Part shown: in pieces, positions 8,806 to 18,063 of the stretch
Numbering within the stretch: position 1 is the stretch's first letter
How the letters are laid out: every line of letters begins with the position of its first letter
NCBI GenBank assembly: GCA_045631485.1
Contig: JAZQUU010000022.1
Span: forward strand, 1 to 64,000
Length of the DNA stretch: 64,000 bases
Reading direction: 5' to 3'
From: SIG452 sp045631485
GTDB taxonomy: Bacteria; Bacillota; Clostridia; UMGS1840
The notes under the pieces: model-generated
Seen by the model: the letters and a program-made list of their open reading frames with translations, nothing else
What the model was told of the DNA's origin: nothing
Database searches by the model: none
Translations under genes and position numbers: made by a program

Positions 8806-9852
8806 TTATTCAAATTCAACCATCACTTTGATTTTGGTGTTGTGATATTCTTTTTCGTTTTCGAAAGCATCCAGGCACTCTTCAAAAGGCAATCTGTGGG
8901 TGATTGCAGGGGTCAGTTTGACGGGATTTTTGCCCATAATTTCGCAAACACGACCCGGATTTTGGTACTGCCCTGCCGCACCTCTGACGGTAATCTTTCT
9001 GTGAACGATATCATCCATGGGAACGGTAATTTCTTTTTCATAGAAGCTTACGATGGAAATTCTGCCGGTGTGGATAGTCATTTTAAACGCCTGCACCAAG
9101 GCAGATTCACGGCCGGTGGTTTCAATTACCAGGTCGGCTCCTTTTCCGCCGGTGGCATTTAATACTGCTTCTACGGGGTCTGCTTCTCTGCTGTTTACCA
9201 CGGTGTCGGCACCGATTTGCTTTGCAATTTCCAATTTGGAATCACGAAGACCGATGGCGATTACATTTTTGGCACCGAAATATTTGGCAAGCCAGATAGC
9301 TCCCATCCCGATGGCACCCACGCCGATGACGGCAACGGTCATATCGGGCTTCATTTCAAAATCGGTAAATGCATCCAGAGAAACTGCGGTGGGTTCCACC
9401 AGAGCACCCTCGTCATAGCTTACATTATCGGGAAGCTTATAGGCATGAAATTCGGGAACCAACATATATTCTGCAAAGGGACCCGGCCAAGCGTTGATGG
9501 TACCAACGGAACGGTCGTTTCTGCAAGCGGCATAGTCCCCGCGTTTGCAAACTTCACATTCGCCGCAGGCAAAACCGCTGTCGGAAACGATTCTGTCACC
9601 CACCTTAAAATCTTTTACATCTTCCCCAACCGCTTCCACAACGCCGGACCATTCGTGACCGAAACGAACGGGATATTTAATCTGTCCGCTTTTTACAAAG
9701 CTGCTTTCCCCGGTGTAGATAGAAAAGTCGGTGGCACAGATGCCGGTTCTTTTCACTTTCACAAGCATCATTCTGCCGGTGGCTTTCGGTTTTTCTTCCA
9801 TAGAAAACTCTGCTCTGCCCGGCTCCATTACGGTTAATACTTTCATACTCAT
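8806..9852 (-). CDS. Zinc-dependent medium-chain dehydrogenase (first of three)
   Basis: NAD(P)-dependent polyol/alcohol dehydrogenase of the sorbitol/threonine dehydrogenase class, 348 residues. It has the catalytic zinc ligands in GICATD and GHEWSGVVEAVG and four structural-zinc cysteines in CGECEVCKRGDYAAC. The Rossmann motif is VIGVGAIGMGAIW. SD AGGAGA lies 8 bases before the ATG. It is 22 bases downstream of the MBL hydrolase and 13 bases before the cupin, and so part of the same operon. The substrate is unknown; two related enzymes are encoded at 14358 and 15596. Confidence 0.88.
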   Translation of the reverse strand: MSMKVLTVMEPGRAEFSMEEKPKATGRMMLVKVKRTGICATDFSIYTGESSFVKSGQIKYPVRFGHEWSGVVEAVGEDVKDFKVGDRIVSDSGFACGECEVCKRGDYAACRNDRSVGTINAWPGPFAEYMLVPEFHAYKLPDNVSYDEGALVEPTAVSLDAFTDFEMKPDMTVAVIGVGAIGMGAIWLAKYFGAKNVIAIGLRDSKLEIAKQIGADTVVNSREADPVEAVLNATGGKGADLVIETTGRESALVQAFKMTIHTGRISIVSFYEKEITVPMDDIVHRKITVRGAAGQYQNPGRVCEIMGKNPVKLTPAITHRLPFEECLDAFENEKEYHNTKIKVMVEFE

Positions 9853-9874
9853 ATTCTATTTCTCCTAAATCAAA

Positions 9875-10627
9875 CTAAATGAGAATTCCTTCGCCCATAC
9901 GAAGCAATTTATGGTTCAATTCCTTGTCTGTCATAATTTTATGGAAGGAATTGGGGTCTCCGCCGTGTTCCGCAAAATTCCAGAAATGGCAAGGAACGGT
10001 CAGTTTGGGATTTAACATTTCTGCCGCATCTGCAGCTTCTTCGGAATTCAGGTTGCCAAACATTCCGTTAATGGGTGCAATTAAAAGGTCTGCCCCCTGA
10101 ACATCAGGATTGGAAAACAAATCTTTTCTGAATGCGGTATCCCCCATATAATAGATGGTTTTCTCGCCGACAGTAATCCAAAGACCAACCGCATCGGGAG
10201 CCAATTCTCCGTGGTCACAAGGTACCGCTTTAATGGTAACGCCATCCACGGTAACTGTATCACCGCATTTTAAGAAGTTGGTATTATCTTTTACAAAAAG
10301 TCTGTCACATTCTGCTTTGGTATCCACGGCACCCACAAATTTGGTGTCTTCCCCAAGCATTGCAGGAATAGAATCCACATCGAAATGGTCATAGTGAGAG
10401 TGAGATGCGATTACCACATTAAAATTCAGTTCGTGAGCCTCCAAAAGATACGGCATAATCCGCTTGAAGCCGAAATATCTTCTGCAGCAATCGGATAAAT
10501 ATAAATCCAATGCAATCAATTTATTTTCAGGGGTTTTTAAAATAAAACCTGCCTGCCCTGCCCAGAACACAGCAACTTGTCCCTCGGGCACATAGGTTCC
10601 CAAAACATCGGTTGCAAGTTTACCCAT
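9875..10627 (-). CDS. MBL-fold metallohydrolase (UlaG-like)
   Basis: Cytoplasmic metallo-beta-lactamase-fold hydrolase of 250 residues. The metal motif SHSHYDHFD (HxHxDH) lies near residue 85, and further ligands are in PCDHGE and in MGDTAF. It resembles UlaG-type lactonases, so hydrolysis of a sugar lactone formed by one of the neighbouring dehydrogenases is a reasonable guess. The start at 10625-10627 is preceded by AAGGAGGA; the in-frame extension to 10675 overlaps the SDR gene and lacks an SD. The gene is 14 bases after the SDR gene. Confidence 0.8.
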   Translation of the reverse strand: MGKLATDVLGTYVPEGQVAVFWAGQAGFILKTPENKLIALDLYLSDCCRRYFGFKRIMPYLLEAHELNFNVVIASHSHYDHFDVDSIPAMLGEDTKFVGAVDTKAECDRLFVKDNTNFLKCGDTVTVDGVTIKAVPCDHGELAPDAVGLWITVGEKTIYYMGDTAFRKDLFSNPDVQGADLLIAPINGMFGNLNSEEAADAAEMLNPKLTVPCHFWNFAEHGGDPNSFHKIMTDKELNHKLLRMGEGILI

Positions 10628-10641
10628 GATGATTTTCCTCC

Positions 10642-11415
10642 TTAAAAGTTTCTCGCATAGCCGCCTGCAATCCAACCGCCATCTACGGGCAGCACTGCAC
10701 CGGTAATGTAAGATGCAAAATCAGAACAGAAGAACAGTACCGCATTGGCAATATCTTCGGGAGTGCCCTGTCTGCCCTGGGGAATGTGTGCAAGTAAGGC
10801 TTTCATGGTATCATCGTTTTTCCAAAGCTCATTGGTTACGGCAATGCCGATGGTACCGGGAGCAATAGCATTCACACGAATGTTTTTATCTGCCAACTCA
10901 ATTGCCATCGCTTTTGTTAAGTTGCAAACCGCCGCTTTTGCCGCAGTAAAGGAACATTGATTGCGAAGAGGCACCAATCCCACCACAGAGCTGATATTTA
11001 AAATAGCGCCGCCTTTTTCGCTCATATTGCGAATGGCGTGTTTGCTGCAATAATAAACCCCGTCGGTATCCACATTCTGAATCTTGTGCCACCACTCATC
11101 ATCAAAATTTTCAATGGTTTTTCTCTGGTCGGGACCAACGTTGATGCCTGCATTGTTTACCAAAACATCAATGGTTCCGAGTTCACTTGCAATTTTATCC
11201 ATCGCATCGGAAACAGACTGAGAATCGGAAACATCACAATCATAACAATGAATATTTCCTGCATCTGTCAGGTCACTTAATTTTTCGGCGGTGCCTTTTA
11301 AATCGCAGGCTGCAACAATTGCTCCGCATTCTGCAAAACTTTTCACCATTGCTCTGCCCAAGCCGCCTGCGGCACCTGTTACCACAACCACTTTTTTATC
11401 GTAACTGATAATCAT
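10642..11415 (-). CDS. SDR-family oxidoreductase with catalytic Tyr replaced by Phe
   Basis: Short-chain dehydrogenase/reductase fold, 257 residues. The cofactor loop TGAAGGLG is at 13-20, NNAG at 87-90, Ser at 143 and Lys at 160. The residue that should be the catalytic Tyr, 13 after the Ser and 4 before the Lys, is F156 (codon TTT; context NQCSFTAAK). The C-terminal PVDGGW motif is intact, so the fold is conserved and only the proton donor is lost. It may be a weakened, re-specialised or non-catalytic member. First gene of the leftward operon, divergent from an AraC regulator. Confidence 0.86.
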   Translation of the reverse strand: MIISYDKKVVVVTGAAGGLGRAMVKSFAECGAIVAACDLKGTAEKLSDLTDAGNIHCYDCDVSDSQSVSDAMDKIASELGTIDVLVNNAGINVGPDQRKTIENFDDEWWHKIQNVDTDGVYYCSKHAIRNMSEKGGAILNISSVVGLVPLRNQCSFTAAKAAVCNLTKAMAIELADKNIRVNAIAPGTIGIAVTNELWKNDDTMKALLAHIPQGRQGTPEDIANAVLFFCSDFASYITGAVLPVDGGWIAGGYARNF

Positions 11416-11454
11416 ATATGTACTCCTTTTTTTAATAATAAATATTCTTCTTAT

Positions 11455-11513
11455 ATTATAGCAATCGTCAAAATAAATAGATAGTTTATATTCGTCAAAA
11501 AATAGGTAATTTT
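11455..11513 (-). promoter_or_regulatory. Promoter/operator region of the SDR-deoC operon
   Basis: A good -10 TATAAT on the minus strand (plus 11455-11460) has no recognisable -35 at 17 bases, which suggests dependence on an activator. Upstream are two direct copies of CGTCAAAA (starting 11466 and 11493, 27 bases apart). Next to the second copy is ATAGGTAATTTT (11502-11513), which recurs before the dehydrogenase gene at 15398. These are candidate AraC operators. Confidence 0.5.
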
Positions 11514-11556
11514 GCGCAAATTATTTTCTTAGACATACGAAAATAACCGATTATTA

Positions 11557-11585
11557 TTGACATTAAAAAAATAATATGCTATTTT
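11557..11585 (+). promoter_or_regulatory. Sigma-A promoter of the AraC regulator at 11625
   Basis: TTGACA (11557-11562), a 17-base spacer and TATTTT (11580-11585), 39 bases before the ATG. It is divergent from the SDR operon promoter. Confidence 0.65.
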
Positions 11586-11624
11586 AAATGCAAGCTATGA
11601 TGAATTGTAAGGATGTGAAAGTGC

Positions 11625-12452
11625 ATGCATACCCTCAAAAAAGAAGTGAATTTTTCCCCGTCTTCCGCTTTTGAAATATGGGTGGAACATATTGATATTC
11701 CCTATTTTACCCAGCAGGATGAATTTCCTTTGCATATTCATAACACTCTGGAGATTTACTTTAACCTAAGCGGAAAGGTTTCCTTTATGGTGGAAAATCA
11801 CACCTATCCCATTTCAAGAGGGAGCTTAATTATCACAAAACCGTTTGAATATCACCATTGTATCTGCCACGATAACAAAGAACACGAGCATTATTGCATC
11901 CGCATTTCCAATTGCGAAAGCAACGAACTTTTAACACCGTTTTTGCAACGGGAAAAAGGGGAAAATAATCATATCGGATTAAGTGAGGAACAAACCATAT
12001 CTTTAAAAAAACATCTGGATATTCTCTTAAATATGGAAAACTGCTCCTCCTTGGATAAATATTATCATTTCATCCGAATTCTGCAGATTATTCAGAACAA
12101 CACCACTACTTTGGAATCCGACTATTCCGATAATATGCCACCCAATCTGCGAAAAGTTTTAAATATGATTGCGGAGCAATATGCAACTCATATCACGGTG
12201 GCATCCCTGGCAGCCGATGTGTTTGTCAGCGTGGGAACACTGGAGCGGCAATTTAAGAAATACCTAAACATCTCACCCACCGAATATATCAAGAGAAAAC
12301 GGTTATCCGAAGCGATGCATTTATTAAACAAAGGGGTTTCGGTTTCTCAGGCGGCATATCAATGCGGCTTCCCCGATGCATCAAACTTTATTAAGGTTTT
12401 TAAGAAAAATTTCGGACAGACACCCTACCAATATATGAAGATAATGAAATAG
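11625..12452 (+). CDS. AraC-family transcriptional regulator A
   Basis: Regulator of 275 residues: an N-terminal cupin-type sensing domain (residues 1-150, with HIHNTLEIYFNLSG and YEYHHC-like EYHHCICHD) and a C-terminal double helix-turn-helix from about 175 (ITVASLAADVFVSVGTLERQF and the family signature SQAAYQCGFPDASNFIKVFKKNFG). The sensing domain and HTH are clearly paralogous to the regulator at 22188. It is transcribed divergently from the SDR-deoC operon, which it probably controls through the CGTCA repeats between them. Confidence 0.92.
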   Translation: MHTLKKEVNFSPSSAFEIWVEHIDIPYFTQQDEFPLHIHNTLEIYFNLSGKVSFMVENHTYPISRGSLIITKPFEYHHCICHDNKEHEHYCIRISNCESNELLTPFLQREKGENNHIGLSEEQTISLKKHLDILLNMENCSSLDKYYHFIRILQIIQNNTTTLESDYSDNMPPNLRKVLNMIAEQYATHITVASLAADVFVSVGTLERQFKKYLNISPTEYIKRKRLSEAMHLLNKGVSVSQAAYQCGFPDASNFIKVFKKNFGQTPYQYMKIMK

Positions 12453-12481
12453 CGGTAAGCATTGCTTACCGCTATTTTTTT
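12451..12481 (+). terminator. Rho-independent terminator after the AraC gene
   Basis: Perfect 10-base stem AGCGGTAAGC / GCTTACCGCT with a 3-base loop and a T-run. It overlaps the AraC stop codon and lies just ahead of the converging AEC gene. Confidence 0.85.
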
Positions 12482-12490
12482 CGTATTTAA

Positions 12491-13426
12491 TTATGCAAGC
12501 ATTTGCGAAATTGCCACAATCACGGGCATTGTAATCAACGAGAATAAAGTGGTTAAAGACACCAACTGAACCGATAAAATGGTATCCGCGCCGAATTTTT
12601 CGGAGAACATGGTCGTCATTGCCGCTACGGGAGCACTCAGTGAAATCACCATAGAGGTAAGCATCGCTCCCCTGACACCGCATACATACATCAAACCAAG
12701 TGCCAAAAGCGGGAATAATACCAAACGAACTCCTGCGCAGAGATAACTGTTTTTGTCTTTTAAGGTCTTAACCAGATTGGTTTCTGCCAGATAATACCCT
12801 ACCACAATCATGGGAAGGGGTGTGTTTAAATTGGAAATATGAGTCAGGGTGGCGGTAATAAAGCTGGGAAGCGGACAAGAGGTAACAAATAAAATCATCC
12901 CCACCACAACCCCGATAATTCCGGGAGAAAACAGAATCTTTTTCACGGTGATTTTGGATTTATCTCCGGTCATCATACAAACACCCAGGCTCCAGGCAAA
13001 GATATTGAACATCACCAAATAAGCCGCACCGAAGAACACACCATCAGGCCCCAATAGAGCCTCCTGCAAAGGAAGTGCAATAAATCCCGCATTGGAAAAA
13101 ATTGCCCCAAACTGAAGCACTCGTCTTCTCTGTTCATCCTTATCCCGAATCAGGCAAACCGCCAATAAATACATCACTGCGTGAGCTGCTGCCGCAATCA
13201 ACAAAGCCAAGAGCAGCATTTTTAACATATTGGGATTAAATTCTCTTAAAAAGGATTTGATGATCACGCAAGGTGCCACCACAATAACCACAAGGTCCGA
13301 AATCCGCTTGTTTGCCTCTTTGGTCAACATTTTTCCTTTGTTACACAAAAAGCCGGTTGCAATCAATAAAAAGAGGACTAATACCTGCTCTCCCACTGTG
13401 AGAAAATTCGCTAAAAAACTTGCCAT
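12491..13426 (-). CDS. AEC-family (auxin efflux carrier type) transporter
   Basis: Integral membrane protein of 311 residues with about ten hydrophobic helices in two inverted halves, typical of AEC-family permeases. The N-terminus GEQVLVLFLLIATGFLCNKGKM and the conserved NAGFIALPL segment (about 110) are characteristic. Bacterial members mostly move carboxylates such as malate, or other small acids, so it may export or import an acid product of the pathway. It is the last gene of the three-gene leftward operon that begins at 15398, 14 bases after the epimerase. Confidence 0.85.
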   Translation of the reverse strand: MASFLANFLTVGEQVLVLFLLIATGFLCNKGKMLTKEANKRISDLVVIVVAPCVIIKSFLREFNPNMLKMLLLALLIAAAAHAVMYLLAVCLIRDKDEQRRRVLQFGAIFSNAGFIALPLQEALLGPDGVFFGAAYLVMFNIFAWSLGVCMMTGDKSKITVKKILFSPGIIGVVVGMILFVTSCPLPSFITATLTHISNLNTPLPMIVVGYYLAETNLVKTLKDKNSYLCAGVRLVLFPLLALGLMYVCGVRGAMLTSMVISLSAPVAAMTTMFSEKFGADTILSVQLVSLTTLFSLITMPVIVAISQMLA

Positions 13427-13440
13427 TTTTGATTCTCCTG

Positions 13441-14352
13441 TTATTTCACATCATAGGAAACATCAACACGGTAGGTTTCGCCTGCTTTGATGATAAACTC
13501 GCATCCTTGATTCCTGGCATTCACCGGAGAATCATAGGGAGCACTGCAGGGTTCCAACGCCACATTATACATTTCCTTAAATTTACCGTTATTCATCCAT
13601 ACGCCCAAATAAGGCATAGCTTTACTATTATAAGACAACATTACGGTTTTGTCAAGAACAGGATTAAAATATCCGCATTGATTTTTCATTTTTTTGCCAC
13701 ATAAATAATATTTATAGGCATTTGCGTCTTTAGAATATCGGTCGGATGTGAGCATTTTATCAGAAAGCTTCACCCTATCCCAGGGATGACCGAATTCTTT
13801 GTCTTCATCAAACATCACGGTGACTTCATCGCAATCCTCAAAGGTTACAACTTTGCCCCCTTCTTCTGCACGAAACATACAATGAAGCCCGAAAATACAA
13901 GGAAAATCCGCATCGGTCTGATTGGTGATTTCATAGGAGGTGGTCAGTTCTCCGTTTTCACCGCAGGATACGGTTTTTACGAATCTGTATCCGAATTTTT
14001 TGGAGCTAAAACTCATAACAAGTTTGTTATCGCAAATCTGATAATCGTGCTTTACCCTTAGGGTTTCCCCGTGGCAGGGGTATTCGATATTATTTGCAAA
14101 GCCCGTTTTGCAAGGGTCAATGGTGGGAAACAGATCATCTGCCGCCGAAACCTCTTGCTCCACATAATTGCTAGTTTCACTTTGGGGAAGATAGATGGGA
14201 TTTTCATCCTGAGCAAAGAGCTCGTAATTTTTTGGTTTATACACCAAAGAAACCAATTTTGCACCGTGTTCGGGCAGAAAAATCGCACGAAGAGTTTCGG
14301 TTTCCGCACAGATGCCGCTGATATTTTTAAAGGTTGTTTCAAATATATTCAT
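13441..14352 (-). CDS. Aldose 1-epimerase-like protein
   Basis: Galactose-mutarotase-fold protein, 303 residues, cytoplasmic. The N-terminal strand pattern AIFLPEHGAKLVSLVYKPKN and LFAQDE, the GLHCMF segment with a candidate catalytic His, and a C-terminal ALEPCSAPYDSP (candidate Glu) fit the aldose-epimerase superfamily. It probably interconverts anomers of the catabolised sugar. It lies 5 bases downstream of the dehydrogenase at 14358 and 14 bases upstream of the AEC transporter gene. Confidence 0.8.
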   Translation of the reverse strand: MNIFETTFKNISGICAETETLRAIFLPEHGAKLVSLVYKPKNYELFAQDENPIYLPQSETSNYVEQEVSAADDLFPTIDPCKTGFANNIEYPCHGETLRVKHDYQICDNKLVMSFSSKKFGYRFVKTVSCGENGELTTSYEITNQTDADFPCIFGLHCMFRAEEGGKVVTFEDCDEVTVMFDEDKEFGHPWDRVKLSDKMLTSDRYSKDANAYKYYLCGKKMKNQCGYFNPVLDKTVMLSYNSKAMPYLGVWMNNGKFKEMYNVALEPCSAPYDSPVNARNQGCEFIIKAGETYRVDVSYDVK

Positions 14353-14357
14353 TGCAA

Positions 14358-15398
14358 TTACTCACCGCATTCCAACAGAATTTTAATGGCTTCCCCTTTT
14401 TCCAACTGAGAAAAAGCGTCTTCCCATTCTTCCATTTTCATCACTTTTGCCATTTCTTCCACTTGCACCATACCGTTTTCCATCATTCTGAGTGCTATTT
14501 CCCAACCGTTGTAGCTGGAGCTCATATTAAACTGCACGGTGATGGCTTTTTTCATTGCAATATCCCAGGGGATTGAAATACTGTCTTTCCCGGTCAAACC
14601 GATAGCACAAACAGTACCCGCTTTTTTGATAACCTTAAGCGCATTCACGATGGCAGGAGTTGCACCGGCAGCTTCCACCACCACATCGGCACCTCTGCCC
14701 CCGGTCATTTCGTTGATGATTGCAACGATGTCTTCTTGTTCCACATTCACAAATTTATCGCAACAGTTGGTCTTTTTGGCATAATCCAGACGGATTCCCA
14801 TATCACGGGTGCATCCGCACATCACAATCTGCCCTGCACCTGCCGCTCTTGCCATCTGTGCCGCAATAATGGCGATGGCACCCATCCCCATAATCACCAC
14901 AATATCACCGGGAGTGATACCGCATTTTTCCAATAGCTGATGCGCAACGATAGCACAAGGCTCTGCAACCGCCGCAGACTTTAAGGAAATCTTATCAGAC
15001 ACTTTATGCAAAAGATTCTCGGGCATACAAAGATACGCCGCAAAGGCACCGTCAATCCCCCATCCGATAGAACGCTTACTGTCGCAAATCTGAATTTTTC
15101 CGTTTCGACACAGGTGACATTTTCCGCAAGCTAAATTGTGAGGTTCCCCCACAACTCTGTCCCCTTTTTGGTAACCGGTAACACCTGCGCCCACTTCTTC
15201 CACAACGCCTGAAAATTCGTGCCCCATAATCACAGGAGGCCAATAAGGAAATTCATCGTGCAGAATATGGATATCTGTTCCGCAGATGCCGGTATATGCA
15301 ACTTTGATTAACACTTCATTTGCTTTGGGGACGGGCTTGTCGCATTCTAAAATTTCCACAAAGCCTTTTCCTTTTTCTTTTTTTACCAATGCTTTCAT
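14358..15398 (-). CDS. Zinc-dependent medium-chain dehydrogenase (second of three)
   Basis: Sorbitol/threonine-dehydrogenase class enzyme, 346 residues. It shows the zinc ligands in GICGTDIHI and GHEFSGVVEEVG, the structural-zinc loop CGKCHLCRNGKIQIC, and a Rossmann motif MGMGAIAIIAAQ in which the last Gly of GxGxxG is Ala. It is first gene of its own short operon with the epimerase and AEC transporter. The upstream region carries the same ATAGGTAATTTT element as the SDR operon, so the two are probably co-regulated. Confidence 0.87.
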   Translation of the reverse strand: MKALVKKEKGKGFVEILECDKPVPKANEVLIKVAYTGICGTDIHILHDEFPYWPPVIMGHEFSGVVEEVGAGVTGYQKGDRVVGEPHNLACGKCHLCRNGKIQICDSKRSIGWGIDGAFAAYLCMPENLLHKVSDKISLKSAAVAEPCAIVAHQLLEKCGITPGDIVVIMGMGAIAIIAAQMARAAGAGQIVMCGCTRDMGIRLDYAKKTNCCDKFVNVEQEDIVAIINEMTGGRGADVVVEAAGATPAIVNALKVIKKAGTVCAIGLTGKDSISIPWDIAMKKAITVQFNMSSSYNGWEIALRMMENGMVQVEEMAKVMKMEEWEDAFSQLEKGEAIKILLECGE

Positions 15399-15466
15399 AA
15401 TCGCACCTCATATTTGTAAGAAATTTTGTTGTATATTACCATTTTATCATATCATACCCAAAAATT

Positions 15467-15504
15467 ATAGGTAATTTTATGCAGATAATATGTTGATTTC
15501 GTCA
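15467..15504 (-). promoter_or_regulatory. Candidate operator upstream of the second dehydrogenase operon
   Basis: The 197-base gap between genes holds ATAGGTAATTTT (15467-15478), identical to 11502-11513, and a CGTCAAA element at 15500. No convincing -35 is visible. A TATGAT-like -10 lies between these elements and the gene at 15398. Confidence 0.42.
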
Positions 15505-15528
15505 AATTCTGCCATCAAAGAACAAACA

Positions 15529-15567
15529 AAAAAGGCAATCACCGTTTTCTTCGGTAATTGCCTTTTT
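15529..15567. terminator. Rho-independent terminator of the Gfo-dehydrogenase operon
   Basis: Stem GGCAATCACCG / CGGTAATTGCC with one C-A mismatch, flanked by A-run and T-run on either side, so it can act on both strands. It ends the leftward operon 22026-15596. Confidence 0.85.
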
Positions 15568-15595
15568 GCATCTTGATAAATCCCTTACTAAAAAA

Positions 15596-16624
15596 TTAGT
15601 CGTTCACATCAATAACCACTTTAAAGGTTTTTTCTTTTCTCTTATCAATCATATCGAGAACCGCAGGAATATCTTCTAATTTAAAACGGTGAGAAATCAT
15701 ACCTTTGGTGGTCACCTTGCCTTTGCTCATCAAATCAATCATTTCCATATAGTCGGTGGGAACATACATGGTAGTTCCGAACAGAGAAAGCTCGTGCTGA
15801 ACAAAGTCGGGCAGAAGCGGAACGATGTATTCGTTCTGCAGAACCCCGATAATTACGATTCGGGAGCCTCTGTGCGCGATTTTTAAGATATTGTTCATTA
15901 CGATACCTTTTTCGCCCACACAATCATAATAAACGGTGATTTTTTCTGCACCTAAGCGTTTTAACCCTTCGTCCAGGCTTTCTTTGGAGCAGTCAATCAC
16001 GCCGGTTGCGCCAAGGCTCTTAGCAATTTCCAAGCGTTCTGCATCCATATCTGCAATATAAACCGCTTTTGCACCTAATGCAAAGCAGCTCTGCAGACAG
16101 AACACGCCGATGGGGCCTGCACCCACAATTAACACCACATCATCGGGAGTTAAACTTGCTCTTTTTGCACCGTGATAAGCCACGCAAGCAGGTTCCACCA
16201 AAGCGGCATCATCAATATTCATTTCATCGGGAATGGCGATTGCCATTTCGGAAGGAATGCAGAAATAGTCACACATTGCGCCGTCTGCTTCTGCACCGGT
16301 GCAACGAAGAGATTCACAGAAATTGTAAATCTTCTTTTCGCACATATCGCATTCTTTACATACCAAATGCGGAATTACGGTAACCCGTTCTCCAATACGG
16401 CTTTCTGATACCCCTTCGCCCACACTGTCAACCACGCCGGAAATTTCGTGACCGGGAACCAACGGATAAGAAACATAGGGATGCAGTCCTCTGTAAATGG
16501 TGGGGTCAGAACCGCAGATACCGATTCTTTTTACCTTAAGGCAAACTTCGCCGGGAGCGGGAGTGGGTTTCTCTGCTTCCACCAAGCTCATTTTATAGGG
16601 TGCTTCCAATACGATTTTTCTCAT
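15596..16624 (-). CDS. Zinc-dependent medium-chain dehydrogenase (third of three)
   Basis: Polyol/alcohol dehydrogenase class, 342 residues: GICGSDPTIYRG and GHEISGVVDSVG (catalytic zinc), CKECDMCEKKIYNFC (four structural Cys) and GAGPIGVFCLQ (cofactor). It is the last gene of the Gfo-DUF4432-transketolase-isomerase operon, with only 2 bases between it and the isomerase stop/start, so translation is coupled. The substrate is not deducible; it is clearly distinct from the other two dehydrogenases and unlikely to be a recent duplicate. Confidence 0.88.
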   Translation of the reverse strand: MRKIVLEAPYKMSLVEAEKPTPAPGEVCLKVKRIGICGSDPTIYRGLHPYVSYPLVPGHEISGVVDSVGEGVSESRIGERVTVIPHLVCKECDMCEKKIYNFCESLRCTGAEADGAMCDYFCIPSEMAIAIPDEMNIDDAALVEPACVAYHGAKRASLTPDDVVLIVGAGPIGVFCLQSCFALGAKAVYIADMDAERLEIAKSLGATGVIDCSKESLDEGLKRLGAEKITVYYDCVGEKGIVMNNILKIAHRGSRIVIIGVLQNEYIVPLLPDFVQHELSLFGTTMYVPTDYMEMIDLMSKGKVTTKGMISHRFKLEDIPAVLDMIDKRKEKTFKVVIDVND

Positions 16625-16626
16625 TT

Positions 16627-18048
16627 TTACGCACCTCTTACTGCTTCAATGCCTAGGAATTTACAGAACATTGCCAACGCATCGGCAACCTTGGGATCGT
16701 GAATTAAAACGCCGTGATGGATTACGCCAACATCAATCATTTTCTGTTCCCAATCTGCCACATCGTTTACTTTAATCCAAGCATAAGCACCACGGGTCAT
16801 AGGACCGATGTCAACTGCTTCGCCGGTACCGTAGAAGATGGAGAATTTGCCGCCGTATTCCACCATACGAGCACAGGTCACGGGGCCGTCTTTCATACGA
16901 AATTCCATAGCACCGTGGCAAGTGGGGCTCCAAAGACCTAATCTTTCGTTCATCATTAAGTGCTTTTGGCTGTTAGAAGCACACAGTTCACAAGCAGCGT
17001 TACCGCAATGCCAAGCCAACCAAACATTGGGTTCAGTGGGATGTAAGTCAGTCCAGTCAATAAAGTCTGCAGGAGTCTGCCCCAATGCACAACCGTTTAA
17101 GATATGCATAGTGATTGCACCCATGGTATCCACTTCACAACCAACGGAGTAACCCTGAGAGTTCAGACGGGAGAAGGTGGAGCAAGCTGCGATATTGTAT
17201 TTATGCTGAAGAGTTTCCCAACAACTGGAAGCGATGATTTTACACTGATTTTCTTCTGCCAAGTGGATTAAAGTCAGCTCAAATCTTGCCTGATTGATGA
17301 TAGCATTGGGGATTTCGTCGGATAACATATCTGCACCGTCACGAATTTCCTGAGCCACTCTTAACACTTCGGGATCATCCATTGCCAGAGAATCCATATA
17401 TTCATAAGCGGTTGCCAGGTCAACGGGGCAAACGGTCTGGGCGAATTTGTTCATTAAATCTTCTTCACTGTAGAACTGAGATTCAAATTTGGTGGGTCTT
17501 ACGCCAACCTGCAGGATTCTTGCACCCACAAAGTTCTGAATGGCATTACAAGCTCTGGTGAAGCTTTCCACTTTTTCGGAGAAGATTGCATCTTCGGGGT
17601 TGCAGGTGATGATATGTTCAAAAGTGAATCCGCGGCGTTTTAATGCGGAGCAGGTCATAAACTGACCGCACCAGGTATCGGTTGCACGGTTACCGAATTC
17701 GGAATAAGGGCCGCTCTTGGTTGCAAAATGAAGCACGGGCATATCTCTTCTCATTTTGGACATTAATGCACTTACTGCGATTTCCAAGCCGAAGTTCATA
17801 TTACCGATGATGATACCCTGCACATTTTCTTTTAAGAATAATTCTGCAGTTTTTAAGCCTTCTTCCACGGTGCCAACGCATCCGTCTTCGGTTAATTCTT
17901 CTGAAGGAACAACGATTTCCAAGCCGGGAATATTTTTGAATGCTTCTAAGCAACGGGCACGCATTTTGCCTGCCAATTTGCCGGTGTACTGGTTACCGTC
18001 CCAGGATTCCCAGGTAGAGGGTACAAAGCCGATTTTTACTGTTTGCAT
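16627..18048 (-). CDS. L-fucose/L-arabinose isomerase-family sugar isomerase
   Basis: Predicted Mn-dependent aldose-ketose isomerase of 473 residues, slightly shorter than AraA (about 500). The N-terminal domain (VKIGFVPSTW...) has the Rossmann-like fold with GIIIGNMNFG. A central GYSVGCEVDTMGA supplies the expected metal-ligand Glu. FIDWTDLHP gives an Asp, and the HHGVLIHD segment near the C-terminus the His, as in FucI. The family includes several uncharacterised subgroups, so the substrate is open. It is placed between transketolase and dehydrogenase, which suggests aldose to ketose conversion upstream of transketolase. Confidence 0.8.
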   Translation of the reverse strand: MQTVKIGFVPSTWESWDGNQYTGKLAGKMRARCLEAFKNIPGLEIVVPSEELTEDGCVGTVEEGLKTAELFLKENVQGIIIGNMNFGLEIAVSALMSKMRRDMPVLHFATKSGPYSEFGNRATDTWCGQFMTCSALKRRGFTFEHIITCNPEDAIFSEKVESFTRACNAIQNFVGARILQVGVRPTKFESQFYSEEDLMNKFAQTVCPVDLATAYEYMDSLAMDDPEVLRVAQEIRDGADMLSDEIPNAIINQARFELTLIHLAEENQCKIIASSCWETLQHKYNIAACSTFSRLNSQGYSVGCEVDTMGAITMHILNGCALGQTPADFIDWTDLHPTEPNVWLAWHCGNAACELCASNSQKHLMMNERLGLWSPTCHGAMEFRMKDGPVTCARMVEYGGKFSIFYGTGEAVDIGPMTRGAYAWIKVNDVADWEQKMIDVGVIHHGVLIHDPKVADALAMFCKFLGIEAVRGA

Positions 18049-18063
18049 GATTCTAGTCTCCTT

